Shown: positions 24,891 to 34,034, counted from the stretch's first letter. The stretch: 64,000 bases of DNA from RACS-047 sp031553855 (GCA_031553855.1 JAVBKW010000013.1:1-64000); one strand, 5' to 3'. The notes: generated by a model from the letters alone, not told the origin. A program made the numbers and translations.

Positions 24891-25864
24891 GAAAATTATT
24901 TTGTATAGGCGAATGCCTTATAGATTTTATGCCGGATAAAGCCGCGGCTCTAAAAGACGTTAAAACCTTTGAACGGGTGGCGGGCGGCGCGCCCGCGAAC
25001 GTCGCGGTATGCAACAGCGTTTTGGGCGGAACAAGTTTTTTTATCGGAAAACTGGGGCGCGACGGTTTCGGAGATTTTTTAAGCGATACTCTGATGGAAA
25101 AAGGCGTCAGGACGGATTACTTATTTCGAACGAACGAGGCCAATACTGCGCTTGCTTTTGTAACTCATTCACCCGGCGGAGAACGTGAATTTGCTTTCTA
25201 CCGCAATCCTTCGGCCGATATGCTGCTCAATGAAAACGAAATCGGCGAATGGTTCGGCAGCGGTGACATTCTGCATTTTTGCTCGGTCGATCTTATTGAA
25301 GCGCCGGTCAAGTACGCTCATATCAAAGCAATAGAGCTTTGCAAAAAATCGGGCGGTGAGATTTCTTTCGACGTAAACATCAGGCCGCCGCTCTGGAAAA
25401 GCGAACAGGAATGTATAAAAACAATAATCGATTTCCTGCGTTATGCCGATTATTTAAAGGTCAGCGACGATGAACTGTTTCAGATCACAAAAATCAAGAA
25501 TGAAAAACAAGCGGTACAAAAGCTTTTAACGTTCGCAGCCGCGGCAAAATTCATTTTTGTAACGAAAGGCGGCGACGGAGTGACGGTTTATGACAGAACG
25601 GAAGAAAATATTTCGTATAAACCGCCTAAAGTAAAGGTTGCCGACACGACGGGAGCGGGAGATTGCTTTATAGGTTGCGCGCTGCATAAAATTTTGCAGG
25701 CGGATGAGCCGGTGACGCTTAAAACTTTATCAGAAATAATTATTTTCGCTTCAATCGGTGCGGCATATATTGTCACTCAGAAAGGGGCGATGCCTGCTAT
25801 GCCTGCTAAATCAGATATACAAAGTATGTATATAAAATATAAAATAAAAGGAGAAAATATATGA
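24887..25864 (+). CDS. Fructokinase (PfkB family)
   Basis: A 325-residue cytosolic sugar kinase: the N-terminal GECLIDFMPD and GGAPANVAV motifs and the C-terminal ADTTGAGDCF signature with catalytic Asp259 are those of PfkB/ribokinase fructokinases. It should phosphorylate imported fructose to fructose-6-phosphate (or 1-phosphate), feeding glycolysis. The start codon overlaps the preceding GH32 gene (ATGA), and its own stop overlaps the next start the same way, so translation is coupled through three genes. Position inside a GH32 and sugar-uptake operon supports fructose as the substrate. Confidence 0.9.
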   Translation: MRKLFCIGECLIDFMPDKAAALKDVKTFERVAGGAPANVAVCNSVLGGTSFFIGKLGRDGFGDFLSDTLMEKGVRTDYLFRTNEANTALAFVTHSPGGEREFAFYRNPSADMLLNENEIGEWFGSGDILHFCSVDLIEAPVKYAHIKAIELCKKSGGEISFDVNIRPPLWKSEQECIKTIIDFLRYADYLKVSDDELFQITKIKNEKQAVQKLLTFAAAAKFIFVTKGGDGVTVYDRTEENISYKPPKVKVADTTGAGDCFIGCALHKILQADEPVTLKTLSEIIIFASIGAAYIVTQKGAMPAMPAKSDIQSMYIKYKIKGENI

Positions 25865-28800
25865 GAAAGAAGATTTTATTCTGTTTTATCGCAATTCTGC
25901 TGTGCTTTTCATTAGTAGTAGCATGCGGAAAAAAAGACGATGAAGATGACCCTGTAGTTTACCCTGAGCAAATAGTAAACGGCGGGTTCGAAGAGGGCTT
26001 GGAAAACCTTACCGGCTGGACGCGCAACGGAAACGCTTTTTCGACCAGAGGAGTTGTTGAAACGAGTTCAATAACCGCTTTAGACAACTCCAAAGTCGGA
26101 ACATATTTCTTCAGCGGCAAGAACGCGGGCAATCCGCAGTTTACGGGAAGCCTCACGTCGGATATGTTCAAGCTATCAAAAAGCGGTTTTATCACATTTA
26201 AAATGGGCGGCGGCAAGGACAGCTCGAAAATTTTTATTGAATTTTTTGAAAAGGACAACGCCGCGGCGCTGCTTAAAGTGACTAATACCGATTTTGTTGA
26301 TCCTGAAATTACCGATGTTATGATCCGCAATGTTGTCGATCTATCGACGCATATCGGTAAAATCCTTTACATAAAAATTACAGATAACGATGACGGCGAA
26401 GATTACTCATGGATCAACGCAGATGATTTTAAGGTGCTTGAGGAAAGCGAGATCGCGGCTTACCAGCTCGAAAGAACAGAGCAGCTTGCTGAACTGGAGC
26501 CGGAACCTTTTGACGAGAATGAAACCAGCAACAAGATCGTAAACGGCGACTTTGAAAAAGGGAACGGCGATCTTACCGGCTGGAAAATTTTATCCGGCAC
26601 AGCCTTTACGGAAAGCTGCGTTGTAAACACAAGCACGTTCTGGGGCGGTACTTTCAACAAGCAAGGCAGCCGTTTCTTCAGGGGTTTTGTCAACGATGAG
26701 TCGCTTGTCGGCTCGATGCGCAGCACTAAGTTCACTTTGGGCGGCGACGGATATATTTCGTTTATGATCGGCGGCGCTAAACTTAAGGATATGCTGTATG
26801 TCGCGGTTTGCGACGGCAATACGGGAGCTGAGCTGATCAAAATCGGCAACGATCATTTTGAAGACCCTACAATGGCGGAAACCCTCAACCGCAAATTCAT
26901 TGATGCTTCTGAGTATAAAGGGCGCGTATTATATATGAAAGTTGTCGATAACCGCGCGGGCTCTGACTTCGGCGCTATCAACGTAGACGATTTCCAGGTC
27001 AGCCTGACTCTTGACGAGTTCAAGGCATTAATAGCTTCTACAAAATCAGCGGCGGCAAGTATGACAGGAACAGGCAGCAACGCCGGAATTAAAAGTTCGC
27101 TCATTCTTATTTACAAAAACACGAGCTATCCGATCGCGGGAAATGCACCGGCGCTTATTTCAAAGCCGGACGATATTGAATCAGGCCCGCGTGAAAATTA
27201 CAATCTCATTACTAACGTTTTAAATAACGTAGTTTACGAAGATGATTATACGGCCGAATCGGATGTAACCAAGGTTATCACAAAGATTGTTAAAAACGGC
27301 GGTACACCGATAACGACCGGATTTATGAATTTTGATTTATCTGCTCTTGGTGAATATGTTATTACAGTAAAAGCAACTGATGCCTACGAACAGTCCAGCG
27401 AGACAACTGTCAAAATTACTATTTCGAATATTGAAAATCCCGAAATAACATCCGAAACATTCACACATTATGTCGGCGTGGGGACATTTGATATAACATC
27501 GCTTTTGACAAAGGTCACGGCGATAAGCAACAAAAATACGCCTGAACAACTTGCAAAGACAATAGACAGCGTGGATTCAGTAACAAGCGGAACATGGACC
27601 GCTTACAATTTCTCAACGGCAGGTAACAGCCATGTTATAACATATAGAGTTACAGACACAGAAAACTATTATAGCACCGGAACCTTTACAATAACAGTTG
27701 TAGGAACGGATATTATCAACGTCAGCTTTGAAGAAGCAGTCGGAGGCAACTACCTCAACGGCTGGACTGTAACAGGCGGCGCTGCAACAGCTATTACAAC
27801 TTCGACAACATTCTGGAGCGGCGACGTTAATTGGCAATATACTCAGACACCTTCCGGCTCCGGAACATACCGTCAGGTTTATCAGGAAGGCTTGCGTTTT
27901 ATTAACACAGAAACCGCGGGCGGAAAGAAAGGAACGATATCTAGCGCAAAATTCGTAGTAGGTGACGATACGTTTATTACATTTAAAATGGGCGGCGGAA
28001 ACAATACGAATCTTTATGTCGGAATTATCGACGCAAATACCGGCGCAATTCTGAAAAAAGTTCAGAATACATTATTCTCCGATCCTAATATGTGGCTGAA
28101 TATGCAAAGATGGTATATCGATGCCAGCGCATGGGCGGGAAAGGTTGTCTATGTAACAATTGTAGATGATTTTACAGATAGCTGGGATGCAATCACTTTT
28201 GACGATTTAAAAGTCAATATGACAAAAGCTGAGGCGCAAACTTTATTGGATGCCGATAAAGCGTGGGCATTAGCGCTTGCGGTTCCGGCAGATCAGACTC
28301 CCAACAATCTAACAGCAGTTACGGCGCTTTTCAACGCGCAAAAGAATTATTATGCAGGACTTTCGTTAGTTGACGTACGTGCCCCTGTTATCAATACACG
28401 CATTCAAAATGACGTAATAATTGCAAACAACAGCGTAAATTTGAATTCATATCTTTCCGGAATTGTAGCTGTCAATGGGACCGGCGTATCAGGGGCGCTG
28501 ACAAACTCGATTCAAAAAGTCGCTTTTAATAATATTACTATAACCACGGGTAATTGGGCGGCATATGATATGAGCGAAACAGGCAATTATACAATCACAT
28601 ACCGTGTAACCGGCAGCGATAACCGTTATACTGAAAACACATTTACCGTCACAACAACTCCGGCGGTAATGAATCAGATTTTGAACGGCGGCTTTGAAAC
28701 AGGCGATTTGACCGGCTGGACGCAACTAAGCGGAAACGATATTACCTCGGGCGTGACCAACAATTCAGATTTTTGGGGAGAAAAAATCCCTTTCAACAAA

Positions 28801-29739
28801 TCTGGCACGTATTTCCTGCAAGTCGGCGTAGGCAATCTTGAGGAAAATTATGTTTATGAGCTTAAATCTACAAATTTCACTTTAGCTGGCAGTGGATATA
28901 TTAGCTTTAAAATGGGTGGAAACTTGGCGGCTTTAAAGGTTTATAAAGCAAACGGAGAATTAATTGCTATTTTCAGAAACACCGCTTTTGCGGATGTCAA
29001 TTTCCCTTTAATTGCTGGCGGAAGCAGGCTTGCGACAATGACAACTTTCGTGGCTGATCTAAGCACATATCTCAATCAAGATCTTTATATAGTTTTAGCA
29101 GACGACCAAACCGGTGGTTGGGGAGTCTCGATGTTTGATGAAATTATCACATATTATGAAACAGCTCCTGTTGTTGCGGGAAGCTTTGATACGGTAAAAG
29201 AATCAAATGATGGTGGTAATGTTAATATTAACTGGATGACGCCAGTTTTTCAACCGATAGTAATAAATGCCGGCTTTGATTCTAATACAACCGGTTGGAC
29301 TTATACGACGGGTTCTGATGACGGCACAAAGACGGGTACTTTGACAAGAGTGGAAACGGGCGGTCAATCAGGTGCATATGCCTCAATCGGCAGCTTTGAC
29401 ACCGCCGCCGGCACAAAGACGGGCACTCTGACGCAAAGCGTAAGCACATCGGGCGGTTTTAAAGTAGGGGATCAAGTAGTGCTTTCTTTTGCAATTAAAA
29501 CTAACAACAGGACAAGTAACACAGGAGCAATAAGCTTTATTGTTGGAGATCAAAAGATTTCTTCCTCAGGCAACTGGACAAATGCATGGGTAATAAGAAC
29601 AAGCGCAAAGGTAACGCTGACGGCGGCGGATATTGATACAGACGGCAATTTGCTGATTGGTGTCAATTTCACAACAACGTCAACCGCGGCCGACAGGGCA
29701 GCGCATCTTGATACTTTTAATGTAGTACTCTACAGATAA
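25861..29739 (+). CDS. Giant multi-module lipoprotein, probable fructan-binding surface protein
   Basis: A 1292-residue lipoprotein (lipobox VVAC) with no catalytic domain that I can identify. It contains repeated beta-sandwich modules of about 160 residues, beginning NGGFEEGLENLTGWT (about 38), NGDFEKGNGDLTGWK (about 225), VSFEEAVGGNYLNGWT (about 619), NGGFETGDLTGWT (about 938) and a shorter diverged one near 1133. Between them lie Ig-like segments, for example YSITYRVT-type strands ending in 'TVTTTP' or 'ITVVGT'. The first four end with a conserved DD-F/W-N pattern. The same module is at the N-terminus of the GH32 at 22839. The likely role is to hold fructan at the cell surface next to the GH32 enzymes, a Gram-positive counterpart of SusE/F. 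It overlaps the fructokinase stop by 4 bp. Confidence 0.75.
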   Translation: MRKKILFCFIAILLCFSLVVACGKKDDEDDPVVYPEQIVNGGFEEGLENLTGWTRNGNAFSTRGVVETSSITALDNSKVGTYFFSGKNAGNPQFTGSLTSDMFKLSKSGFITFKMGGGKDSSKIFIEFFEKDNAAALLKVTNTDFVDPEITDVMIRNVVDLSTHIGKILYIKITDNDDGEDYSWINADDFKVLEESEIAAYQLERTEQLAELEPEPFDENETSNKIVNGDFEKGNGDLTGWKILSGTAFTESCVVNTSTFWGGTFNKQGSRFFRGFVNDESLVGSMRSTKFTLGGDGYISFMIGGAKLKDMLYVAVCDGNTGAELIKIGNDHFEDPTMAETLNRKFIDASEYKGRVLYMKVVDNRAGSDFGAINVDDFQVSLTLDEFKALIASTKSAAASMTGTGSNAGIKSSLILIYKNTSYPIAGNAPALISKPDDIESGPRENYNLITNVLNNVVYEDDYTAESDVTKVITKIVKNGGTPITTGFMNFDLSALGEYVITVKATDAYEQSSETTVKITISNIENPEITSETFTHYVGVGTFDITSLLTKVTAISNKNTPEQLAKTIDSVDSVTSGTWTAYNFSTAGNSHVITYRVTDTENYYSTGTFTITVVGTDIINVSFEEAVGGNYLNGWTVTGGAATAITTSTTFWSGDVNWQYTQTPSGSGTYRQVYQEGLRFINTETAGGKKGTISSAKFVVGDDTFITFKMGGGNNTNLYVGIIDANTGAILKKVQNTLFSDPNMWLNMQRWYIDASAWAGKVVYVTIVDDFTDSWDAITFDDLKVNMTKAEAQTLLDADKAWALALAVPADQTPNNLTAVTALFNAQKNYYAGLSLVDVRAPVINTRIQNDVIIANNSVNLNSYLSGIVAVNGTGVSGALTNSIQKVAFNNITITTGNWAAYDMSETGNYTITYRVTGSDNRYTENTFTVTTTPAVMNQILNGGFETGDLTGWTQLSGNDITSGVTNNSDFWGEKIPFNKSGTYFLQVGVGNLEENYVYELKSTNFTLAGSGYISFKMGGNLAALKVYKANGELIAIFRNTAFADVNFPLIAGGSRLATMTTFVADLSTYLNQDLYIVLADDQTGGWGVSMFDEIITYYETAPVVAGSFDTVKESNDGGNVNINWMTPVFQPIVINAGFDSNTTGWTYTTGSDDGTKTGTLTRVETGGQSGAYASIGSFDTAAGTKTGTLTQSVSTSGGFKVGDQVVLSFAIKTNNRTSNTGAISFIVGDQKISSSGNWTNAWVIRTSAKVTLTAADIDTDGNLLIGVNFTTTSTAADRAAHLDTFNVVLYR

Positions 29740-29749
29740 AAATTTAAGG

Positions 29750-29790
29750 AAAAGCGGCGGTAAATAAAATTATCGTCGTTTTTCTTTTTT
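29750..29790 (+). terminator. Terminator of the fructan operon
   Basis: AAAAGCGGCGGTAA and TTATCGTCGTTTTT pair with several G-U pairs around a short loop, followed by CTTTTTT. It lies 11 bp after the giant lipoprotein stop. Confidence 0.7.
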
Positions 29791-29841
29791 ATGCTATAGG
29801 AAATATCATTTGGCAGAGCAGTAAAAGTTTATGTTAGCACG

Positions 29842-29887
29842 AAAAAAGCCGAGTCTCTAGCGAGGGTAGCGGCTTACCGCCTTTTTT
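29842..29887 (+). terminator. Second hairpin before the LacI gene
   Basis: AAAAAAG at 29842-29848 pairs with CTTTTTT at 29881-29887, and AAGCCG can pair with CGGCTT inside. It may be a back-up terminator that isolates the regulator gene from operon read-through. Confidence 0.4.
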
Positions 29888-29976
29888 ATAATTATTTTGT
29901 TTCAAAAAATTCCTGCGCAAATCAGAACTCTTTAAAAAAGTTGCATTTAGGTTGAAAAAATGATAAAGTATACTAT

Positions 29977-30963
29977 ATGAGCATGGATATAAATATTAAA
30001 GATATCGCTAAAGCCGCGGGCGTTTCAATCGCTACTGTTTCAAGGACGATAAACAACAGCGGGTATGTCGGCGATGCAACACGCAAGCGCATAGAAGCTG
30101 TTTTGGAAAATCTTGGCTATGTTCCGAATATGATTGCAAAATCATTACAGCAAAGCAAAACGCGTACTATTGGAATGATCGTACCCAATTCTTCACACAA
30201 TTTTTATGCCCAGTTGATCTATGAAGTTGAAACGGCCATCAGCGATTTGGGTCTGAAATTATTTATCTGCAATTCTAATAATGATTTAGAAAGAGAAAAG
30301 AGAATTTTAGCCACCTTTTCCGAAAGTAGGGTAGACGGACTGATTATCGCAAGCCATACAACAGACGATGAGTATTACAAAAAGTTTAAAATTCCGATCG
30401 TAATGTTCGACAGGTTTGTTCCGGACGATATTCCCTACGTCTCTTCAGACAACTTTCACGGCGGCGAACTAGCCGCGCAGCATCTGATAGACAAAGGCTG
30501 TAGAAATTTATTACATATCGGCTCAAAAAAAGATAACGCGTTTAATCATCTCGGCCAGCTGCGTTCGGAAGGCTTTATCGGAGTTGCGAAAAAGAATAAT
30601 ATATCCGCAAAAATCATAGAAATTGAAACACCTTTTGTCGAGTTTACCGAGCTTTATAAAATAGCGGAAGCCGAGACAAAAGATATCCTGAAAAATTATG
30701 ACGGGGTTTTCTGCAGCAACGATCTGTACGCATATGCAATATATCTCATTGCGACAAAGCGGAACCTCAAAATACCGGAAGACTTAAAAATTGTCGGCTA
30801 CGATAATTCAAACTTCACAAAAGTTCTGCAATATCCTAAATTAACTACGATTGAGCAAAACTGTCAGGAAATCGCTAATAATTTAATTGAAATTCTGTTT
30901 AGTGAAAAAAATGAAAAAAAGAAGATAGTTAATGTCAAGCTGATCAAGGGAACAACGACTTAG
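29977..30963 (+). CDS. LacI-family transcription repressor of the fructan operon
   Basis: A 328-residue regulator with an N-terminal helix-turn-helix (DIAKAAGVSIATVSRTINN, about 6-27) and hinge (NMIAKSLQQSK), then a sugar-binding periplasmic-fold core. LacI-family repressors bind palindromic operators and leave them when a sugar ligand binds. Two operators of the right kind overlap the start of transcription of the fructan operon 15 kb upstream on the same strand. Nothing else in the element resembles such a target, so the pairing is likely. The gene lies after the operon's terminators and probably has its own promoter. No strong ribosome binding site precedes ATG 29977. Confidence 0.88.
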   Translation: MSMDINIKDIAKAAGVSIATVSRTINNSGYVGDATRKRIEAVLENLGYVPNMIAKSLQQSKTRTIGMIVPNSSHNFYAQLIYEVETAISDLGLKLFICNSNNDLEREKRILATFSESRVDGLIIASHTTDDEYYKKFKIPIVMFDRFVPDDIPYVSSDNFHGGELAAQHLIDKGCRNLLHIGSKKDNAFNHLGQLRSEGFIGVAKKNNISAKIIEIETPFVEFTELYKIAEAETKDILKNYDGVFCSNDLYAYAIYLIATKRNLKIPEDLKIVGYDNSNFTKVLQYPKLTTIEQNCQEIANNLIEILFSEKNEKKKIVNVKLIKGTTT

Positions 30964-31353
30964 TATTATTGTATAAGTCGCACCTATCCGCACCTCAATA
31001 AAATACGATAGAATAATCACACAACATGGATAACGAAATATCGTTAACCGGTAATAACAGAAGTGATAGCGGAACAAACAAGAAAACTCATCCGAAAAAT
31101 CTGCAAGACAAATGAAGTACATCAAAAATCAAGACGATATAAAGTATGAAGCAAGATAATTTTAATATATACAAATCCTTTTAGGCGACTTTAGTCGCAA
31201 GTGAATCTACCGGCTTCAGCCGATAGATTCAGTTTTTCTTTTTCTGATCCGATTATTAAAATAATTTGAGCTCTGATGTTATCAGGGTTCTTATTATTTT
31301 ATGGATTTTATATCATCTAAATTAAGATAGGACTATTCCGCAACTGTTTTTAG
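30964..31353. other. Intergenic region between cargo and plasmid-like module
   Basis: No gene is seen. It is AT-rich and contains a clear terminator (31202-31241) preceded by a small stem, GCGAC/GTCGC. It marks the junction between the fructan cargo and the replication/regulator module. Confidence 0.6.
31202..31241 (+). terminator. Rho-independent terminator
   Basis: TGAATCTA (31202-31209) pairs with TAGATTCA (31224-31231), with CGGC/GCCG inside, and TTTTTCTTTTT follows. Confidence 0.8.
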
Positions 31354-31767
31354 TTGTCGAATAATTTTACCAATGAAAAAATACAATATAGTCTTCCCTG
31401 CAGTTGGGTGGAAGAGTTTTTTGTTGCGGACGAGCTTGCCGATGAGTATGTAATGCTCGAGAAAAAAGATAAAGCCTCAAGAAGCAGGGATAGAAAACGC
31501 CATGATAAATCTTTTGATGAAGCGATACATAGCGTACGTCCGACAAAATCCATAGAAGATCAAATGATTCATGATTTAGACAGCGATAAGTTATATAAAA
31601 TATTATCAGTTCTTCGTCTTAAGGACAGAGAATTGTTTAAGCTACATTATATTGAACTCGTTTCTATGACAAAAATAGCAAAAATCCAAGGAGTAACAAA
31701 GAGCGCGATAAGTCATAAATTATGCCGAATAAGAAAAAGAATCATCGAGTTATGGCAGAAATCCTAA
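31354..31767 (+). CDS. Sigma-70 region 4-like regulator
   Basis: A protein of up to 137 residues whose C-terminal half, roughly residues 85-135, has the helix-turn-helix of sigma-factor region 4: LRLKDRELFKLHY, a turn, then TKIAKIQGVTKSAISHKLCRIRKR. Such short sigma-like proteins are common on Firmicutes mobile elements, where they control element genes. No region 2 is seen, so it is probably not a complete sigma factor. The start is uncertain: TTG 31354 gives the full length but has no clear ribosome binding site, and the first in-frame ATG would remove about 30 residues. A terminator-like hairpin follows. Confidence 0.65.
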   Translation: MSNNFTNEKIQYSLPCSWVEEFFVADELADEYVMLEKKDKASRSRDRKRHDKSFDEAIHSVRPTKSIEDQMIHDLDSDKLYKILSVLRLKDRELFKLHYIELVSMTKIAKIQGVTKSAISHKLCRIRKRIIELWQKS

Positions 31768-31785
31768 ACATTTGCAATTCTCACG

Positions 31786-31820
31786 GCTTGTATATGTAAG
31801 GGCATATACAAGCTAAATTT
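31786..31820 (+). terminator. Hairpin terminator
   Basis: GCTTGTATATG (31786-31796) pairs perfectly with CATATACAAGC (31803-31813) around a 6-nt loop, followed by TAAATTTTTTT. It lies between the sigma-like gene and the next small gene and may attenuate the latter. Confidence 0.75.
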
Positions 31821-31846
31821 TTTTGCTCTTACGAAGGAGTAAAAAA

Positions 31847-32149
31847 ATGAAAACAATGCAGACGATTCGTGAGGATTTAAGAGAGATCCGGTATTACTAT
31901 GCAAAGCAGAAAATGTTCGATAATGCTTCAAAAACTATTGTTACTTGCTCGGTTGCGGAAAAGGTGAGTAGATATAATCAGGTGGTTAAGTATGCTCCGG
32001 CTAGGTTATTCGACTTATACATATCGCTCTATGTTCAAAACAATACGCAGGAAGCTTTAGCTTTTGACTGGAATTTTTCAACAGCATATATCAAGCAGCT
32101 GAATAAAAAGTTATGCGAGTTTTTATATGAAAAAATGTTTGTAGATTGA
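31847..32149 (+). CDS. Conserved-looking small element protein, unknown function
   Basis: A 100-residue, mostly helical protein (MKTMQTIREDLREIRYYYAKQ at the start). The C-terminal half (RLFDLYISLYVQNNTQEALAFDW...YIKQLNKKLCEFLYEKM) could hold a helix-turn-helix, but I recognise no family with certainty. The start at ATG 31847 follows AAGGAG closely; a longer frame from 31823 lacks such a site. It sits just before the structured region upstream of rep, so a regulatory role is possible. Confidence 0.6.
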   Translation: MKTMQTIREDLREIRYYYAKQKMFDNASKTIVTCSVAEKVSRYNQVVKYAPARLFDLYISLYVQNNTQEALAFDWNFSTAYIKQLNKKLCEFLYEKMFVD

Positions 32150-32295
32150 TATTATTTTATTAATAATTACAACAAAATACTTTCCGTTTTAGGAGCATCT
32201 TTCGTTATAAAATTAAGTGTTAATAGGATGCGATTATCTGTTATGCGGATGAGCAGGCAATATATTTTGTCTTGGCGAAAAACTACTGTTTTCGC

Positions 32296-32335
32296 TTTTG
32301 CCCGTGTCCGCGCAGTATGCGACGCACGGGCAAAA
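32296..32335. repeat. Stem-loop 1 of the rep-upstream region
   Basis: TTTTGCCCGTG (32296-32306) pairs perfectly with CACGGGCAAAA (32325-32335), loop of 18 nt. Confidence 0.75.
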
Positions 32336-32535
32336 CGAATGCCGCAAACGTTAATTAACGAGGTTATTGAGTATTGAAAAACGGTTCAAAAGCATTGCAA
32401 TGGCGGCCAATGTTTGAAAGTTGTGAGAATGGTTGGCTGAAACTCAAAACGTCTCTTATGACCGTTCTAAAGGCTTATTTTCAAGGTAATATAAAAGCTT
32501 CCGGATTTCAATAAAAAAAAGCTTCTAATAAACGC

Positions 32536-32621
32536 AAAAAACAGAATAACAAAGACGAAAAGCGGAAACCCGCCCCAAGCGGTTTAGCGGGGCGGTCCCG
32601 CTTCGTTTATGTTCTGTTTTT
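32536..32621. repeat. Stem-loop 2 of the rep-upstream region
   Basis: Outer stem AAAAACAGAA with TTCTGTTTTT. The inner stem CCGCCCC pairs with CGGGGCGG, and AAGCGG with CCGCTT. The T-rich 3' end could also act as a terminator. Confidence 0.65.
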
Positions 32622-32818
32622 CATTATAGAATTTGTTATATTTTTGTTGTGTGCTCAAGCAAATTTTGTGCTGCTACAGCATGTGCTAATATCGGTAATT
32701 GCCCGTAACTGACTTATTTACTTAAAGTACCTGAAATATCACTCAATTATATTTATTTTGTAACTCTATAGTCACTCGTAATTAAAAATTCAATAGGATA
32801 TAATTTAGGTGTTATCAA

Positions 32819-32868
32819 GCGGTGCGGTGGCGGGGAGCGTTGCGCAGCAGCCCCCGGCACCGCACCGC
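32819..32868. repeat. Stem-loop 3, GC-rich
   Basis: GCGGTGCGGTG (32819-32829) pairs perfectly with CACCGCACCGC (32858-32868); GGGG and CCCC extend the stem inside. Confidence 0.8.
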
Positions 32869-32906
32869 CGATTAATTACATTAAGATATTAATTATTTGC
32901 ATTGCC

Positions 32907-32945
32907 GTCCCCACCTATATAGCTACGTCTATATAGGTGGGGGAC
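32907..32945. repeat. Stem-loop 4, candidate double-strand origin
   Basis: CCCCACCTATATAG (32909-32922) pairs perfectly with CTATATAGGTGGGG, leaving the 6-nt loop CTACGT (32923-32928). It ends 37 bp before the rep start. pMV158-type Rep proteins nick in a hairpin loop at TACTACG/AC; the CTACG in this loop resembles that site. This makes it the prime nick-site candidate, but only by similarity. Confidence 0.6.
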
Positions 32946-32982
32946 AAGGGACAAACATTATATTTTATAGGAGGTTGACAAT

Positions 32983-33945
32983 ATGAATTATTCAAAACAG
33001 CGTGCTACATGGTGGTGCGGAACTTGCTATCATGAAGAACAGTTAAACACAATGATAAGCGTAACGGATATAAAAAACTATGCTTGGATACTACACAATA
33101 AAGATACCGACTCGGAAACCGGTGAGTTGAAAAAGCCGCATTACCATTTTCTTATACAGCTTTACGCTAAACAGCGCGGCTCATGGTTTAAGCAGTTTTC
33201 TTCCGACGATCTAGGTGATGTGTTGCATAGGGCTTGTTATTGCCCGGAAGGCGCTTATGATTATCTTACACATTCCACAAAAGCGGCAATAGCTGAAGGA
33301 AAGTATATTTATGACGCGTCAGAACTCCATAGTACATTGACTGAATTTGAAGCCGATGAAGATGATAAGAAGAAAATTGAACTTTCAAAGCTGCGCGAGC
33401 TAGTATTAGACAAGAAGATGCCGCCGAACGAGCTTATATTCAATTATGAACTGACGGCAGGGCAGATTCACTTAGCAGATCGTTTATATTCCGAGTGTAT
33501 GGCAAAAGAGCTTAAAATAGTTATGCGCAAAGATATTAAGTGTCATTACTATTACGGCAAGCCCAGAAGCGGTAAAACGTCTTATGTTTATGATAAACAC
33601 TCTCCGGACGAATTTTACAGGGTAACAAACTATAAACATCCGTTTGACAATTATGCTTACCAAAAGATTCTTGTTCTTGACGAGTACGACAGCCAATTAG
33701 ATATAGAATACATGAACAACATTTTAGATATCTATCCTTGTGAACTGTCTTGCCGATTCTTTAATAAATGGGCTGCGTGGCATACGGTGTATGTAATTTC
33801 GAATATACACATAAATGATCAGTATCGCGGGCAAGCCGATGAAAAGCGCAAAGCCTTTCAAAGCCGTTTTCATGAGATCAGATGCTTTAATAAAGCCGAG
33901 CTTAGGCCGCTCGCCAAAGAGGAAGCTGAACAGCTTAATTTTTAA
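32983..33945 (+). CDS. Rep protein: HUH endonuclease plus superfamily 3 helicase
   Basis: A 320-residue rolling-circle replication initiator. The N-terminal nickase has the HUH pair His53-x-His55 (KPHYHFLI) and a Tyr motif AYDYLTHSTK (Tyr92/Tyr94) very like the YLTH motif of pMV158-type RepB. The C-terminal half is a superfamily 3 helicase: Walker A GKPRSGKT (192-199), Walker B ILVLDEYD (Asp233, Glu234) and motif C VISN (Asn273). This HUH+SF3 fusion is the plan of eukaryotic CRESS-DNA virus Reps and their bacterial plasmid relatives, unlike pMV158 Rep, which lacks the helicase. AGGAGG precedes ATG 32983. All motifs look intact, so autonomous rolling-circle replication of the excised element, or of a former plasmid now captured, is plausible. 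Confidence 0.85.
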   Translation: MNYSKQRATWWCGTCYHEEQLNTMISVTDIKNYAWILHNKDTDSETGELKKPHYHFLIQLYAKQRGSWFKQFSSDDLGDVLHRACYCPEGAYDYLTHSTKAAIAEGKYIYDASELHSTLTEFEADEDDKKKIELSKLRELVLDKKMPPNELIFNYELTAGQIHLADRLYSECMAKELKIVMRKDIKCHYYYGKPRSGKTSYVYDKHSPDEFYRVTNYKHPFDNYAYQKILVLDEYDSQLDIEYMNNILDIYPCELSCRFFNKWAAWHTVYVISNIHINDQYRGQADEKRKAFQSRFHEIRCFNKAELRPLAKEEAEQLNF

Positions 33946-34034
33946 AGTAAAGCTTAATCTATGAGTATAAAAAAAGGGAAAGCCGTTGTTATACGACTCT
34001 CCCTGTAATGACAGATATTCATTTTAATTATTTA

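Larger units (their letters stand above)
32150..32982. other. Highly structured non-coding region upstream of rep
   Basis: These 833 bp hold no gene but four strong stem-loops (32296-32335, 32536-32621, 32819-32868, 32907-32945) spaced along the strand. Such density of perfect stems is typical of single- and double-strand origins of rolling-circle replicons. Confidence 0.65.
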
